This document shows positions 37,610-46,957 of a stretch of 64,000 nucleotides of DNA, piece by piece. Both the position numbers and the translations under genes were made by a program. This DNA comes from Pseudarthrobacter oxydans (GTDB taxonomy: Bacteria > Actinomycetota > Actinomycetes > Actinomycetales > Micrococcaceae). Below the pieces are notes generated by a model. The model was not told the origin of the DNA, made no database searches, and saw only the letters and a program-made list of their open reading frames with translations. How positions within the stretch are numbered: the stretch's first letter is position 1; every line of letters starts with the position of its first letter. The stretch covers positions 2,728,001 to 2,792,000 of the forward strand of contig NZ_CP139438.1 in NCBI RefSeq assembly GCF_034258515.1. Reading direction: 5' to 3'.

Positions 37610-38790
37610 CGTGAAGCCTCCAGGAGCCGGACGTTCTCCAGGGCAGCAGCCACCGCGGCTTTTTCGGCCGCATCGGGTTCCCTGCCGCGCACATGTTCCA
37701 GGAAGCCGCAGCACACCGCCAGGTCGTCCGGCGCCTCGGCCAGCCTGCTGCTGTAGCTTGAGGCGGCGGCCTGGGCTCCGCCCTCCGGATCGAAACCAAG
37801 GACCAGGGTGTCCGGGAACCGGGAACGGAGCCGCTCCATGGCTCGGGCGGGCCGCTGGGCGTCGGTCAGGGTGACCTGGCAGTAGGCGGTTTCGGCCCAC
37901 TGGTGCGCGGGCGATTCCAGCAGCTCAGCCAGGGGCCCGCGCAGCACGGCCAGTGCGCGCGGCGCCGGCCACAGGACTTCCCGCACTGAGGTGACTCCGT
38001 CCGCGCCGAGGTCCACGAGCCAGCCGCCTTTCTGGTGGGTGGCTTCCGAAAAGGAGTAAGCGAGCGGCGAGCCCGAATACCTCACCTGGGGCGACAGGGT
38101 TTGGCGTCCGTGCAGGTGCCCCAGTGCGGCGTAGCTGAAGCCCTCGAAGAGGTCCAGCGGTACGGCCCCGACGCCGCCGATGCTGAGGTCCCGCTCGCTG
38201 TCCGAGCTGATCCCCCCGCTGGCGAAGGTGTGGGCCAGGACCACGGAATGAACGGTGGCCGATGCTGAACGCCGCTTGATGTCCTCGCGGATCATCCCTG
38301 TTGCGGCCCGGGTAACTTCAAAGTGGCTGGGGGTGTCCGCACCGAGTTGTTCGGCGACGAGCCGGGGTTCGAGCCACGGAATGCCGTAGATGGCCAGCAC
38401 GGCCTTGCCACCTTCCCCGGCAGCCGCGTCCCCCAGCGGCAGCAGCAGCGGTTCGTCCAGGTCCTCGATCCTGGTGCGGAGGTGCACTCCCCCGCGTTCC
38501 AGGAGCCGGGACGCAAAGCCCAGGCGGATGGCGGAATCATGGTTGCCGCTGGTCAGCACCACCTTGGCGCCGGCAGCGGTCAGGCGCACCAGGGCCTCGT
38601 CAAGCAGGCGTACCACGTCCACGCCGGGAAGGGCGCGGTCATAGACGTCCCCCGCCACCAGGACAACGTCCACGCCGTGCTGCTTGACGGCACCGACCAG
38701 CTGGTCAACGAAGGCGCGCTGGGCGTCCAGCATCCCGACGCCGTGGAAAGACCGGCCCAAATGCCAGTCCGAAGTGTGTAGTAACCGCAT
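37606..38790 (-). CDS. sbcD: Nuclease SbcCD subunit D (metallophosphoesterase)
   Basis: Mn-dependent exo/endonuclease subunit, 394 residues. All phosphoesterase motifs are visible: HTSDWHLGRSF (residues 5-15), VLVAGDVYDRALPG (about 43), LTSGNHDSAIRLGF (about 78), VLAHTFASGG and AALGHLHGRQTL. It is the first gene of the sbcDC pair. A TAGCTT box lies 6 bases before the ATG, and AGGAAC could also be a weak ribosome site. Confidence 0.96.
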   Translation of the reverse strand: MRLLHTSDWHLGRSFHGVGMLDAQRAFVDQLVGAVKQHGVDVVLVAGDVYDRALPGVDVVRLLDEALVRLTAAGAKVVLTSGNHDSAIRLGFASRLLERGGVHLRTRIEDLDEPLLLPLGDAAAGEGGKAVLAIYGIPWLEPRLVAEQLGADTPSHFEVTRAATGMIREDIKRRSASATVHSVVLAHTFASGGISSDSERDLSIGGVGAVPLDLFEGFSYAALGHLHGRQTLSPQVRYSGSPLAYSFSEATHQKGGWLVDLGADGVTSVREVLWPAPRALAVLRGPLAELLESPAHQWAETAYCQVTLTDAQRPARAMERLRSRFPDTLVLGFDPEGGAQAAASSYSSRLAEAPDDLAVCCGFLEHVRGREPDAAEKAAVAAALENVRLLEASR

Positions 38791-38796
38791 GTTCCT

Positions 38797-38802
38797 AAGC
38801 TA
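38797..38802 (-). promoter_or_regulatory. -10 box of sbcDC, leaderless layout
   Basis: TAGCTT ends 6 bases before the sbcD ATG. Confidence 0.45.
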
Positions 38803-38846
38803 TCGGCTGCCACTGACAGCGACGGCAACCGCCGCGGGCACCGGGA

Positions 38847-39785
38847 TCAGCCCCGCGTTCCTTCAAAGAAGTCCTGGGCTTCGCTGGTCCCCGGCCCGGG
38901 CTTGTCCGTGCGTGGATCGGGGCGTCCGTCCGCACCGGAAACGGCGGGCACTGCGGGCGGGGACACGTCTGCGCCCTGCGTCCCGGGGACCGCGCTGACA
39001 GCCGGCCGGCGTCCGCCAGCGGCCGCTCCGAAGCTCCGGAACACCAGTCCCGCAAGGGCAGCGCCCACCACCGGGGCAGCCAGGAAAACCCACAGCTGCC
39101 CGGCAGCCCAGCCCGAGCTGAAAAGGGCGGACGAGACTGCGCGGGCAGGATTAAACGGCAGGTTGCCCACCGACTGGCCCAGCTGCAGGAGGACCGCAAA
39201 GGACAGGCCGACCGCCACGGCAGCGGCGGACCGGCCGCCGCCGTCCTGCGAATTGTCCCTGCCGGACGTCCCCAGGAAGACCGCAACAACGATTGCGGCG
39301 CCGAGCATTTCAAGGAGCAGCACCGCAGCGAGCGGCGCCTGGATGATGGAGTGTTCGCCAAAGCCGGCCGTGACGGTGTCGAAAGCGGTGCGGCTGTCCG
39401 CAATCCCCGGGAGGGTGCGCAGGATTCCGAAGAGGGCGAGGGCACCAGCCAGTCCACCGGCCAGCTGGGCACCGGCATAGGCGGCTGCGGCGCCGGCCCG
39501 GATCCGTCCGGCCAGGAGGTGCCCCACGGTGATGGCCGGGTTGAAGTGGCCGCCCGAAACGTGCGAGAAGGCGAGCATCGCGGCGGTCACGGCCAGGCCG
39601 GCTGCAAGCGCCGCAGGGAGGGGGCTGGAGTCCGGGATGGTGAACAGCGGAACACCGAGGCCGGCCACCACGATGAACAGCGTGCCGAAGGCCTCGGCCC
39701 CCAGCCTGGGCAGCAGTCCGGGGCGTGAGGCCTCCGGACCGCGGGGCAGCAAGGCGTCGTGATGGTCAAGGGCGGGGGTGCTCAT
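38847..39785 (-). CDS. MIP family channel (aquaporin/glycerol facilitator type)
   Basis: A 312-residue membrane protein with six helices and two half-helices. Both NPA boxes are present: GGHFNPAITVGHLLAG (about residue 80) and NLPFNPARAVSSALFSS (about 205). The channel ends near residue 250 and is followed by a ~60-residue Pro/Gly/Asp-rich tail. The Arg after the second NPA is conserved (NPAR). Loop residues do not let me separate water from glycerol specificity. I chose the ATG giving MSTPALDHHD behind AAAGGG; the upstream extension is not conserved-looking. Confidence 0.88.
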   Translation of the reverse strand: MSTPALDHHDALLPRGPEASRPGLLPRLGAEAFGTLFIVVAGLGVPLFTIPDSSPLPAALAAGLAVTAAMLAFSHVSGGHFNPAITVGHLLAGRIRAGAAAAYAGAQLAGGLAGALALFGILRTLPGIADSRTAFDTVTAGFGEHSIIQAPLAAVLLLEMLGAAIVVAVFLGTSGRDNSQDGGGRSAAAVAVGLSFAVLLQLGQSVGNLPFNPARAVSSALFSSGWAAGQLWVFLAAPVVGAALAGLVFRSFGAAAGGRRPAVSAVPGTQGADVSPPAVPAVSGADGRPDPRTDKPGPGTSEAQDFFEGTRG

Positions 39786-39932
39786 GGTGGACCCTTTGGT
39801 AGGCAGGAGATGGCGGTGCGGCCGCCGGGCAACCCCTCCATTATTCCAGCTGCTTCCGGGCGTTTGCCGCGCCCGCGCGTTGACCCGGACGGCGATGGCC
39901 GGCACCCGTCAGGAAGCCGGCCGCTGCCGCGG

Positions 39933-39938
39933 TAAATT
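39933..39938 (+). promoter_or_regulatory. -10 box of the ADP-ribosylglycohydrolase gene, leaderless layout
   Basis: TAAATT ends 6 bases before the ATG at 39945. Confidence 0.5.
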
Positions 39939-39944
39939 TGCAGC

Positions 39945-41066
39945 ATGAGCATTGAACCCGGCCCGTCCGCGCCCGCACTGAGATCACGCATCCACGGCTG
40001 CCTGCTGGGCGGCGCGTTGGGCGATGCCCTGGGCTATGCCGTCGGCACGGACTCGATGGAGGAGATCCGGCGCCGGTTCGGCGGGCACGGCCTTACCGGT
40101 TTCCATGAGCTGTCCGGGAGCCCCTTTTCGGACGAGACCCAGCTGACCCTTTACACGGTTGACGGACTGGTGGAGGCACTTGAGTGGGCGAATTCCGGGG
40201 TGGGCGCGGACGTCAACGCCTGCCTGTGGCTCGCGTACCTCCGGTGGCTGGCCACGCAGGGAGAGTCTGCCCCTGCGGCGGCCCCCGCACCCCAGCCGCG
40301 GTGGATCGACCGCCAGGCAGTGCTCCACGAGCGCCGGCGTCCGGACAAGGCGTCCATCTCCGGGCTGGCCACGGGTGAGATGGGGACTGTCTTCCGCCCG
40401 GTAAATCCGGTGTCGAAGGGCTGCGGAACGGTGGTGCGGTCGGCGCCGTTCGGGCTGGTCCCGCACATCACGCCCGACGCCGTCTATAAGCTGAGTGCAG
40501 ACGCCGCCTCCCTGACGCACGGGCACCCGGCGGCGCGCCAGAGTGCCGGAATCTTCAGCCTGCTGATCCACCGGCTCGTCACGGGCGAAGGGCTCCACGA
40601 GGCGGCTGCCGCAGTGGCCGCCCGCTCCCGTTCGCTCAACGAGGTGGCACCGGAACTGCCCGACCGCCTGGACTACGCCCTCCGGCTCGCGGGCAAGGGC
40701 GTAGTCAGCCCGGAGGAACTCACGGAGGCACTGGGGGAAGGCCGGACCGCGGCGGAAGCACTCGCCGTCGCGCTTTACGCGGTGCTTGCCACTGCGCCAG
40801 GCACAGGCGGTACGGGCGGGGACAACCAGGGCACGGACGACGCCGGCGCAGGCACGCTGCCCGTCCGGCACTTCCGGGCGGCGCTGGCATTGGCGGTGAA
40901 CCACGGCGGGAACAGCGATTCCACCGGTTCGCTGGCCGGGAATATCCTGGGGGCCTTCTACGGCGAGGAGTGCCTGCCCGCAGACTGGCTCGGATCGCTG
41001 GAAGCGCCCGAGGCGGTCCGCGGCATGGCCGATCTGCTGGTGGGGGTTACGACCGCCGAAGGCTGA
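39945..41066 (+). CDS. ADP-ribosylglycohydrolase family protein
   Basis: A 373-residue all-helical hydrolase of the DraG/ARH family, which removes ADP-ribose from proteins or nucleic acids or cleaves related compounds. Motifs: RIHGCLLGGALGDALGYAVG (about residue 14), the first metal site GSPFSDETQLTLYTVDGLVE (about 60) and the second NHGGNSDSTGSLAGNILGA (about 325). The first site has DET where many members have DDT. An Ala/Pro linker (about 108-118) and a Gly/Thr/Asp-rich stretch (about 285-300) are insertions. Its 3' end overlaps the convergent DUF4395 gene by 20 bases. Confidence 0.92.
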   Translation: MSIEPGPSAPALRSRIHGCLLGGALGDALGYAVGTDSMEEIRRRFGGHGLTGFHELSGSPFSDETQLTLYTVDGLVEALEWANSGVGADVNACLWLAYLRWLATQGESAPAAAPAPQPRWIDRQAVLHERRRPDKASISGLATGEMGTVFRPVNPVSKGCGTVVRSAPFGLVPHITPDAVYKLSADAASLTHGHPAARQSAGIFSLLIHRLVTGEGLHEAAAAVAARSRSLNEVAPELPDRLDYALRLAGKGVVSPEELTEALGEGRTAAEALAVALYAVLATAPGTGGTGGDNQGTDDAGAGTLPVRHFRAALALAVNHGGNSDSTGSLAGNILGAFYGEECLPADWLGSLEAPEAVRGMADLLVGVTTAEG

Positions 41067-41526
41067 TGTTGTTGCACGCCTCGCAGACGTCCTCCGGAAT
41101 CAGTCCGTTCCGCTGCAGGAACCCGAAGATCACGCACCCCAGGCAAAAGCCTGCAAAAGCCTCAAGTGACGCCGCGACGACCAGGATGCCCAGTGCTGCC
41201 CATGCTGCGGGCGCTGCCCCGGCCACGAACAGGACCAGGGCGGTGGTGGACACTGCGGCCCCAATCCCCTGCGCGAAGCGCTTTGGCGGTCCGGGGACCA
41301 GCTTCACCCGTCCCAGCCGCGGCGTGATGACCTTCACGGACAAGAGCGCCAGCGGCGAAACCCTCGGCCCGAACAGCACGCGCAGCCAGAACCCGACGGC
41401 GATGGCCAGCAGGCCCCACACTGAGCCGCTCGCTGCCGTCACAACCGCGAGCAGCACAACCAGGCCCGCGGTCACGCGTGCGGCGTACTCATTGACGGGA
41501 TTCGGGAAGGCGAACACGGAACTCAT
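41047..41526 (-). CDS. DUF4395 membrane protein
   Basis: A 159-residue protein with about four membrane helices. It begins FPNPVNEYAARVTAGLVVLL, the family's usual PNPVNE opening, continues GFWLRVLFGPRVSPLALLSV and PPKRFAQGIG, and ends with Cys-rich segments AGFCLGCVIFG and VCEACNN. DUF4395 proteins often sit near thioredoxin or sulfur-transfer genes; here none adjoins. Function unknown. A TAGCCT box lies 6 bases before the ATG. Confidence 0.9.
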   Translation of the reverse strand: MSSVFAFPNPVNEYAARVTAGLVVLLAVVTAASGSVWGLLAIAVGFWLRVLFGPRVSPLALLSVKVITPRLGRVKLVPGPPKRFAQGIGAAVSTTALVLFVAGAAPAAWAALGILVVAASLEAFAGFCLGCVIFGFLQRNGLIPEDVCEACNNISLRRS

Positions 41527-41532
41527 GAGCCA

Positions 41533-41538
41533 AGGCTA
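41533..41538 (-). promoter_or_regulatory. -10 box of the DUF4395 gene, leaderless layout
   Basis: TAGCCT ends 6 bases before the ATG at 41526. Confidence 0.45.
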
Positions 41539-41593
41539 GGAGCGGTCTGTCCCGCAACCAAGGTTTGTTGCGCCGGATGAACCGGCGGGCACC

Positions 41594-42604
41594 TCAGGCG
41601 ATGCCCGCGGCCGCGAAACCGCCCACCATCTGCAGGAACTCCCCTTCGGAGAGCACCTCGATGGCCTGCCCCCGCTCATGGAGTTCCAGGACCCGGCGGG
41701 CCTTGCCCGTCAGCCTGCCGGACCGAAGGTCTGCGGCGACAAAGCCGTCGCCCACCACCAGGACCGTGGTGCGTCCGGTTACGCGGCTTTCGGGCCGGGC
41801 GCCGACGTCCGCAGAGCGCCTTTTCGCCTCCGGGCGCCCCATGGACAGCTGCCCGGTGAAGACGACGGTCTGCCCGTACAGGGGATGGCCGGGCTCGGCG
41901 TCGGGGTTGGGCAGCGGGTTGGCGCCCTCCTCCGGCCAGCCCGCCTGGAAGGGCCGGAGCGGCGCAGCAGTGCTGCCGGACGCAGCCGAGAGGGCGGCCA
42001 GGCTCGGTTTGGAGAGCGCATCCGTCGCGGGGTGGAAAGCCTGTTGCCGGGGCATCACCAGTCCCAGGGAGAGGTAGAGTTCGGCGATGCTGTTGGCCTG
42101 GTTCCTGCGGGCTATGTCGATCAGGATCCCCGCGCACGCCCGCGCGTCCTCGGCGGCGTCGTGATGGTTCACCAGGGGAACGCCGGCTTCCTCCGCGGCG
42201 AACGGCAGGGAGTTGGACACCAGGGAATAGCACCGCCGGGAGAGCATCACGGTGCAGACATAGTCGTAAGCGGGCCCCGGCAGGCCCGAGACCTCCAGGC
42301 CGGAACGGATCACGCCCAGGTCGAAGGCAGCATTGTGCGCCGCGAGGATGTCGTCGCCGATGAAGGCCCCGATCTCGGGGAAGAGGTCCCCGAAGCGGGG
42401 CTTGCCTGCAACGTCCTCGGCCCGGATGCCGTGGATCCGGACGTTGTGGTAGTCAAAGTGGTCGTGGTCCTGCGGCGGCCGCATGAGCCACGAAGCTTCC
42501 TCGACGATCCGGCCGCCCCTGACCTTGGTCAGGCCCACCGCGCAGGGAGAGCCCCGAAAGCCGTTCGCAGTTTCAAAGTCGATCGCCGTAAAGTCCAAAC
42601 CCAC
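41594..42604 (-). CDS. DnaQ-like 3'-5' exonuclease with C-terminal BRCT domain
   Basis: A 336-residue protein. The exonuclease domain covers about residues 1-180: ExoI motif FTAIDFETANG (Asp/Glu at 9/11), ExoII ILAAHNAAFDLGVIRSGL (about 88-105) and ExoIII HHDAAEDARACAGI with His and Asp (about 150). A linker leads to a BRCT domain (about 250-330): GHPLYGQTVVFTGQLSMGR, then TTVLVVGDGFVA. The fusion resembles the epsilon-like proteins of actinobacteria thought to act in DNA repair or proofreading. GTG start (MGLDFTA) behind a TAAGGT box at 6 bases. Confidence 0.92.
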   Translation of the reverse strand: MGLDFTAIDFETANGFRGSPCAVGLTKVRGGRIVEEASWLMRPPQDHDHFDYHNVRIHGIRAEDVAGKPRFGDLFPEIGAFIGDDILAAHNAAFDLGVIRSGLEVSGLPGPAYDYVCTVMLSRRCYSLVSNSLPFAAEEAGVPLVNHHDAAEDARACAGILIDIARRNQANSIAELYLSLGLVMPRQQAFHPATDALSKPSLAALSAASGSTAAPLRPFQAGWPEEGANPLPNPDAEPGHPLYGQTVVFTGQLSMGRPEAKRRSADVGARPESRVTGRTTVLVVGDGFVAADLRSGRLTGKARRVLELHERGQAIEVLSEGEFLQMVGGFAAAGIA

Positions 42605-42610
42605 GGCCCA

Positions 42611-42616
42611 ACCTTA
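42611..42616 (-). promoter_or_regulatory. -10 box of the exonuclease-BRCT gene, leaderless layout
   Basis: TAAGGT ends 6 bases before the GTG at 42604. Confidence 0.45.
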
Positions 42617-42659
42617 CCGCCGGAATGCCGCCCCTCCGTGCAGGCACAGCTCTGTCAAG

Positions 42660-42665
42660 TACCCT
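42660..42665 (+). promoter_or_regulatory. -10 box of the DedA gene, leaderless layout
   Basis: TACCCT ends 6 bases before the GTG at 42672. Confidence 0.4.
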
Positions 42666-42671
42666 TGAGAG

Positions 42672-43463
42672 GTGAACTTTCCTGTGATGAATGACCTCGC
42701 CGTGTCCATGCTGGGCGGGGCAGGACCGGTGCAGCCCCAGCTGGCCTCCTTCCTGCCCGACTGGCTGAACCCCCAGGTCTTCCTGGCCGATCCCGCCCTG
42801 GCACCTTGGGTGGTCCTGCTGGTCTGCGGAATCGTCTTCGCGGAAACCGGCCTGCTGGTTGGCTTCTTCCTGCCGGGTGATTCCATGCTGTTCACCGCCG
42901 GACTGCTGGTGGCCACGGACACCATCAAGTTCAACGTGCTGCTGTTCGCGCTGCTGATCATCATCTCGGCCATCGTGGGAAACCAGACCGGCTACCTCAT
43001 CGGTTCAAAGGCCGGCCCCGCCATCTTCAACAAGCCAAACTCACGCCTCTTCAAGCGCGAGAACGTGGAAAACGCCCACGCGTTCTTCGAAAAGCACGGC
43101 GGTAAGGCACTGATCCTGGCCCGTTTCGTCCCCATCATCAGGACTTTCGTTCCCGTCATCGTGGGCGTGGCCCAGATGAGCAAAAAGAAGTTCTTCCTCT
43201 TCAACGTCATCGGTGCAGTGCTCTGGGGCGGCGGCGTGACGCTCCTGGGCTACCTGCTGGGTGACCGCGTGCCGTGGGTCCGCGAGAACCTGGACATCAT
43301 CTTCATCGCCATCGTCCTGGTTTCGGTCCTCCCCATCGGAGTGGAGGTCCTCCGCGGCATCTCCGCCAAGCGGCAGGCGAAGGCCTACGGCACCGATCCG
43401 GTGGACGAGTTCATCGAAGAGCACGCCCCCGAGGACGAGCAGAAGACGCCGCGCCTGCCCTAG
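42672..43463 (+). CDS. DedA family membrane protein
   Basis: A 263-residue protein of the DedA/VTT superfamily, implicated in lipid-carrier flipping and envelope homeostasis. Motifs: VFAETGLLVGFFLPGDSMLF (about residues 55-74), FEKHGGKALILARFVPIIRT with the essential Arg (about 145-160), FVPVIVGVAQM, and FNVIGAVLWGGGVTLLGYLLG. The last ~40 residues form a charged cytoplasmic tail. The start could be GTG 42672 (VNFPVMNDL) or ATG 42687; the first fits a leaderless mRNA. It is followed by a strong terminator. Confidence 0.92.
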   Translation: MNFPVMNDLAVSMLGGAGPVQPQLASFLPDWLNPQVFLADPALAPWVVLLVCGIVFAETGLLVGFFLPGDSMLFTAGLLVATDTIKFNVLLFALLIIISAIVGNQTGYLIGSKAGPAIFNKPNSRLFKRENVENAHAFFEKHGGKALILARFVPIIRTFVPVIVGVAQMSKKKFFLFNVIGAVLWGGGVTLLGYLLGDRVPWVRENLDIIFIAIVLVSVLPIGVEVLRGISAKRQAKAYGTDPVDEFIEEHAPEDEQKTPRLP

Positions 43464-43486
43464 GAAGCCGGCCAGGGATCCTACGC

Positions 43487-43530
43487 AAAAGGTGTGCCCC
43501 CGCTCCGGCGGGGTGCACACCTTTTTTGTT
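43487..43530 (+). terminator. Terminator after the DedA gene
   Basis: Stem AAAGGTGTGC to GCACACCTTT with an internal CCCCGC/GCGGGG stem and TCCG loop, followed by TTTTTTGTTT. The opposite strand also has an A/T-rich flank, so it may serve rdgB as well. Confidence 0.88.
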
Positions 43531-43558
43531 TGCCCAGCCAGCCGTCCACCGGCGGGCG

Positions 43559-44233
43559 TCAGGACTTCGGCGCCTGCAGGGCCTCGACGATGGCGGGCAG
43601 CAGCGCGCGGAACGCCTTGCCCCGGTGGCTGATGGCGTTCTTTTCCTCGGCGGACAGCTCGGCACAGCTGCGGTCCTCCCCCGCGGGCTGGAGTACCGGA
43701 TCGTAGCCGAAGCCGCCGTTCCCCCGCGGCTCGCGCAGCAGGATCCCTTCGAGTTGCCCGTATTCCACTACCTCGCGTCCGGGGGTGCCGTCCGCGTCCG
43801 GGACCGCGAGGGCCGCCGCGCAGACGAAGGCGGCGCCCCGATGGTGGTCCGGAACGTCCGAGAGCTGGCTGAGCAGGAGCCGGAGATTGGCGGCGTCGTC
43901 GCCATGGCTGCCGGCCCACCGGGCTGAGAAAATCCCGGGTGCTCCGCCCATGACGTCCACGGCGAGGCCGGAGTCGTCGGCGATGGCCACCAGGCCGGTG
44001 GCCTCGGCGACAGCGCGCGCCTTGAGCAGCGAATTCTCGGCGAACGTCACGCCTGTTTCGACGACGTCCGGGGCACCTGCAGCCGCTGCGTCCACCACCT
44101 GCGTGTCGACGTCGAGCCCGGGCACCTGTCCCCGCAGCAGCTCACGCAGTTCCCGGAGTTTGCCCTTGTTGTGCGTGGCGAGGACCAGGCGGGGGGCAGC
44201 ACCTTGCCACGGGGCGGCGGCGGCCGCGCTCAC
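43559..44233 (-). CDS. rdgB: XTP/dITP diphosphatase
   Basis: Cleans deaminated purine nucleotides (ITP, dITP, XTP) from the pool by pyrophosphohydrolysis. The protein has 224 residues. Motifs: [18 protein letters not shown] (about residue 16), [20 protein letters not shown] with the acidic metal residues (about 78), FSARWAG, and [18 protein letters not shown]. The C-terminus has [10 protein letters not shown]. Its ATG overlaps the rph stop by 4 bases; the pair is conserved in many bacteria. Confidence 0.96.
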   Translation of the reverse strand: MSAAAAAPWQGAAPRLVLATHNKGKLRELRELLRGQVPGLDVDTQVVDAAAAGAPDVVETGVTFAENSLLKARAVAEATGLVAIADDSGLAVDVMGGAPGIFSARWAGSHGDDAANLRLLLSQLSDVPDHHRGAAFVCAAALAVPDADGTPGREVVEYGQLEGILLREPRGNGGFGYDPVLQPAGEDRSCAELSAEEKNAISHRGKAFRALLPAIVEALQAPKS

Positions 44234-44988
44234 AGCGTGTCTGCCAGGGTTTCGCGCTGGATGGCCGCGAGCTGCGTGGTGCCCAGCAGGGCAAGGTCCA
44301 GGAGCTGGTCCAGTTCTGCCCTGTCAAAGGGTGCGCCCTCAGCCGTGCCCTGCACCTCCACGAACTTGCCGGACCCGGTGACCACCACGTTCATGTCTGT
44401 TTCGGCCCGGACGTCCTCCACGTACGGCAGGTCCAGCATGGGAACGCCGTCGATGATGCCCACGGACACCGCGGCGATGGTGTCGATGAGGGGCTGGGCG
44501 TTCTTTGCGATCAGCTTGTTGTCCCGGGCGAAGCGGATGGAATCAGCGAGCGCAACGTAGGCGCCGGTGATGGCTGCCGTGCGGGTTCCGCCGTCGGCCT
44601 GGAGGACGTCGCAGTCCAGCACGATGGTGTTCTCACCGAGGGCCTTGGTGTCGATGATCGAGCGGAGCGAACGGCCGATCAGCCGTGAGATCTCGTGGGT
44701 GCGGCCGCCGATCTTGCCCTTGACCGATTCGCGGTCGGAGCGGGTGTTGGTGGCCCTCGGCAGCATGGCGTACTCGGCGGTGACCCAGCCGCGGCCCTCA
44801 CCCTTGAGCCAGCGCGGGACGCCCGCGGTCAGGGAGGCGGTGCACAGGACCCGGGTGTTGCCGAACTCGATCAGGGCCGATCCTTCGGCCTGGGAAGACC
44901 ATCCGCGCGTGATGCTGATGGGCCGGAGCTGGTCGGGAGCGCGGCCGTCGGCGCGCACGATGGGCACTGCAGTTGCTTCAGAAGTCAT
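44230..44988 (-). CDS. rph: Ribonuclease PH
   Basis: Phosphorolytic 3'-5' exoribonuclease that matures tRNA 3' ends. The protein has 252 residues. Motifs: [40 protein letters not shown], then [20 protein letters not shown] and [20 protein letters not shown]. It comes after the MBL hydrolase gene on the same strand (53-base gap) and overlaps rdgB. A TAAGCT box lies 6 bases before the ATG, giving rph-rdgB its own possible start; the AAAGG in between could also be a ribosome site. Confidence 0.97.
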   Translation of the reverse strand: MTSEATAVPIVRADGRAPDQLRPISITRGWSSQAEGSALIEFGNTRVLCTASLTAGVPRWLKGEGRGWVTAEYAMLPRATNTRSDRESVKGKIGGRTHEISRLIGRSLRSIIDTKALGENTIVLDCDVLQADGGTRTAAITGAYVALADSIRFARDNKLIAKNAQPLIDTIAAVSVGIIDGVPMLDLPYVEDVRAETDMNVVVTGSGKFVEVQGTAEGAPFDRAELDQLLDLALLGTTQLAAIQRETLADTL

Positions 44989-44994
44989 GCCTTT

Positions 44995-45000
44995 AGCTTA
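44995..45000 (-). promoter_or_regulatory. -10 box before rph-rdgB
   Basis: TAAGCT ends 6 bases before the rph ATG. It would allow transcription separate from murI. Confidence 0.4.
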
Positions 45001-45041
45001 TCCACTGCAGGTGCTGCCGACGCCTGGCCCTGCTTCGGGGC

Positions 45042-45839
45042 CTAGATGGTGTAGTGGACGCCGGCAACCGCTACCGCAACATCGCCGCCGAACACCGGCC
45101 GGGCCTCGGCCATCACGGTGGTCTGGGACGTCCATACCGGAATGTGCGTCAGCAGGAGCCGGCGTGCCCCCGCCGCCGCGGCGGCCTCCCCCGCACGCTT
45201 GCCGGTGAGGTGGACGTCCTTGATACCGTCGTCGCGGCCTTCCTCGAATGCAGCTTCGCACAGGAAGAGGTCTGCGTCCTTCGCGGCTTCCTCAAGCCCG
45301 GCGCAGGAATCGGTATCACCGGAGTACGTCAGGGTCCGGGAGACGGTGTTGCCTTCCTTGTCCGGTTCCACCACTTCCACCCGCAGGGCGTAGGCCTCCT
45401 CCACGGGGTGGTTCACGGCAAAGGGGGTCACAGTGAAGGGACCCACGGTGACCGGCTGGCGTTCGGCCCAGTTGGTGAAGTCGAATTCCTCATGCATGCC
45501 AGGGTCCAGCGGCAGCCCGTACGCGGTGGCCATCCGGTCTGCAGTGGCGGCCGGTCCCCAGACCGGAATCCGTCCCCGGCCCCAGCCGCCGGGCTTCCAG
45601 CGGACGGCCACGTGCAGGCCGCAGAGGTCCATGCAGTGGTCGGGGTGCAGGTGGGTCAGGAAGATCGCGTCGATGTCCTCGAGGTCCGTGTACCGCTGGA
45701 TGGCACCCAGTGCGCCGCTGCCCAGGTCCATGACCACTTTCCAGGTCCGCTCGCCGTCGTTCGCGGTCAGGAGGTAGCAGGATGCGGGCGATCCGGGGCC
45801 GGGGAAGGAACCGGTACAGCCGACGATGGTGAGCTTCAC
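45042..45839 (-). CDS. MBL-fold metallohydrolase, RNase Z-like
   Basis: A 265-residue metallo-beta-lactamase-fold enzyme. It begins [20 protein letters not shown], has the metal motif [16 protein letters not shown] (about residues 58-73), [20 protein letters not shown] and the late His in [13 protein letters not shown]. This group, found beside murI and rph in actinobacteria, is often named cyclic nucleotide-degrading phosphodiesterase or RNase Z-like; the substrate here is unknown. Its ATG overlaps the murI stop by 4 bases. Confidence 0.93.
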   Translation of the reverse strand: MKLTIVGCTGSFPGPGSPASCYLLTANDGERTWKVVMDLGSGALGAIQRYTDLEDIDAIFLTHLHPDHCMDLCGLHVAVRWKPGGWGRGRIPVWGPAATADRMATAYGLPLDPGMHEEFDFTNWAERQPVTVGPFTVTPFAVNHPVEEAYALRVEVVEPDKEGNTVSRTLTYSGDTDSCAGLEEAAKDADLFLCEAAFEEGRDDGIKDVHLTGKRAGEAAAAAGARRLLLTHIPVWTSQTTVMAEARPVFGGDVAVAVAGVHYTI

Positions 45840-46852
45840 TGGCCCGGCCCCCCGGTCACTGACGTCCCAACGAAGTTGGAGATCCGCGGACGGGCGGCGG
45901 CGCCCTGGGCGGCAGCGATCATCTCGGGGGTGATCCGGGCAAGGCTGCCGGTGGGGTACTGCGCGGACACATGGTCCACGTGCCGGACGGAGAGCACTTC
46001 CGGGCCAAGGAACCGCCTGGCCAGGGCCTCGAACTGGCCGGCATCGCCGGTGGCCACAAAGTGGTGTTCCGGGGGCGTGGCGTCCGTGCGCTGGAGACCG
46101 TGGGTGGCCAGGGCGCGGTAGACGTCCTTGGCGGTCTCTTCGGCGCTGGACACGAGGGTCACGTCCGCTCCCATGACGTAGGAGATGACCCCCGTGAGCA
46201 GCGGGTAGTGCGTGCAGCCCAGGACCACCGTGTCCACGCCTGCCGCCTTGAGGGGTGCAAGGTACTCCTCGGCAACAGCAAGAAGTGCCGGTCCGGTGGT
46301 GACGCCGGCCTCCACATAGCTGACGAACTCAGGACACGCCACCGAGGTGATCGCCAGGTCGGGAGCCGCGGCAAACGTGTCCTCGTAGGCCCGGGACCCT
46401 ACCGTGGCGGAGGTGCCGATCACGCCGACCCGTCCGCTGCGGGTAGCGGCAACGGCACGCCGCACCGCCGGCTGGATGACCTCGATGACCGGGATGCCGT
46501 ACTTGGCCGTGTAGCGCTCCCGGGCGTCGCGCAGGACAGCGGCCGACGCCGAGTTGCAGGCGATGGTGAGCAGCTTGACGCCGGAGTCCACGAGTTCGTC
46601 CATCACACCGAGGGCGTTTGCCCGCACCTCCGCGATGGGCAGGGGGCCATAGGGCCCGTGCGCCGTGTCCCCTACGTAGAGGATGGACTCATTGGGCAGC
46701 TGGTCGATGATGGACCGTGCCACCGTCAGGCCGCCCACGCCGGAGTCAAAGACACCGATGGGCCGTGACTCCACGGCGGCGGCAGGGATGTCGCTTGCGG
46801 CGGACCCGGCTGCAGCGCCTGCCGGCGGATCAATGCTCGAGGCTCTACTCAT
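45836..46852 (-). CDS. murI: Glutamate racemase
   Basis: Makes D-glutamate for peptidoglycan. The protein has 338 residues, longer than the usual ~270 because of a ~30-residue Ala/Pro-rich N-terminal extension and a C-terminal tail. Motifs: [18 protein letters not shown] (about residue 32), [13 protein letters not shown], the first catalytic Cys in [14 protein letters not shown] (about 98) and the second in [14 protein letters not shown] (about 210). It heads the murI-MBL-rph-rdgB series. No ribosome site is obvious; a TATCCT box lies 9 bases before the ATG. Confidence 0.95.
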   Translation of the reverse strand: MSRASSIDPPAGAAAGSAASDIPAAAVESRPIGVFDSGVGGLTVARSIIDQLPNESILYVGDTAHGPYGPLPIAEVRANALGVMDELVDSGVKLLTIACNSASAAVLRDARERYTAKYGIPVIEVIQPAVRRAVAATRSGRVGVIGTSATVGSRAYEDTFAAAPDLAITSVACPEFVSYVEAGVTTGPALLAVAEEYLAPLKAAGVDTVVLGCTHYPLLTGVISYVMGADVTLVSSAEETAKDVYRALATHGLQRTDATPPEHHFVATGDAGQFEALARRFLGPEVLSVRHVDHVSAQYPTGSLARITPEMIAAAQGAAARPRISNFVGTSVTGGPGQ

Positions 46853-46957
46853 GATTATTCGAGGATAGGGCTTCCCTGCAGCCCCGGCGGTGATCTTGTG
46901 GCCAGCAGCTCATGTCTGGTGTGTCACAGCACGGGGACGGAGACCGGCCTGCGCCGC

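Noticed and set aside
37610..37900. N-terminal extension of sbcC
   Set aside because: Overlaps sbcD; Walker A lies at the normal distance from the internal ATG.
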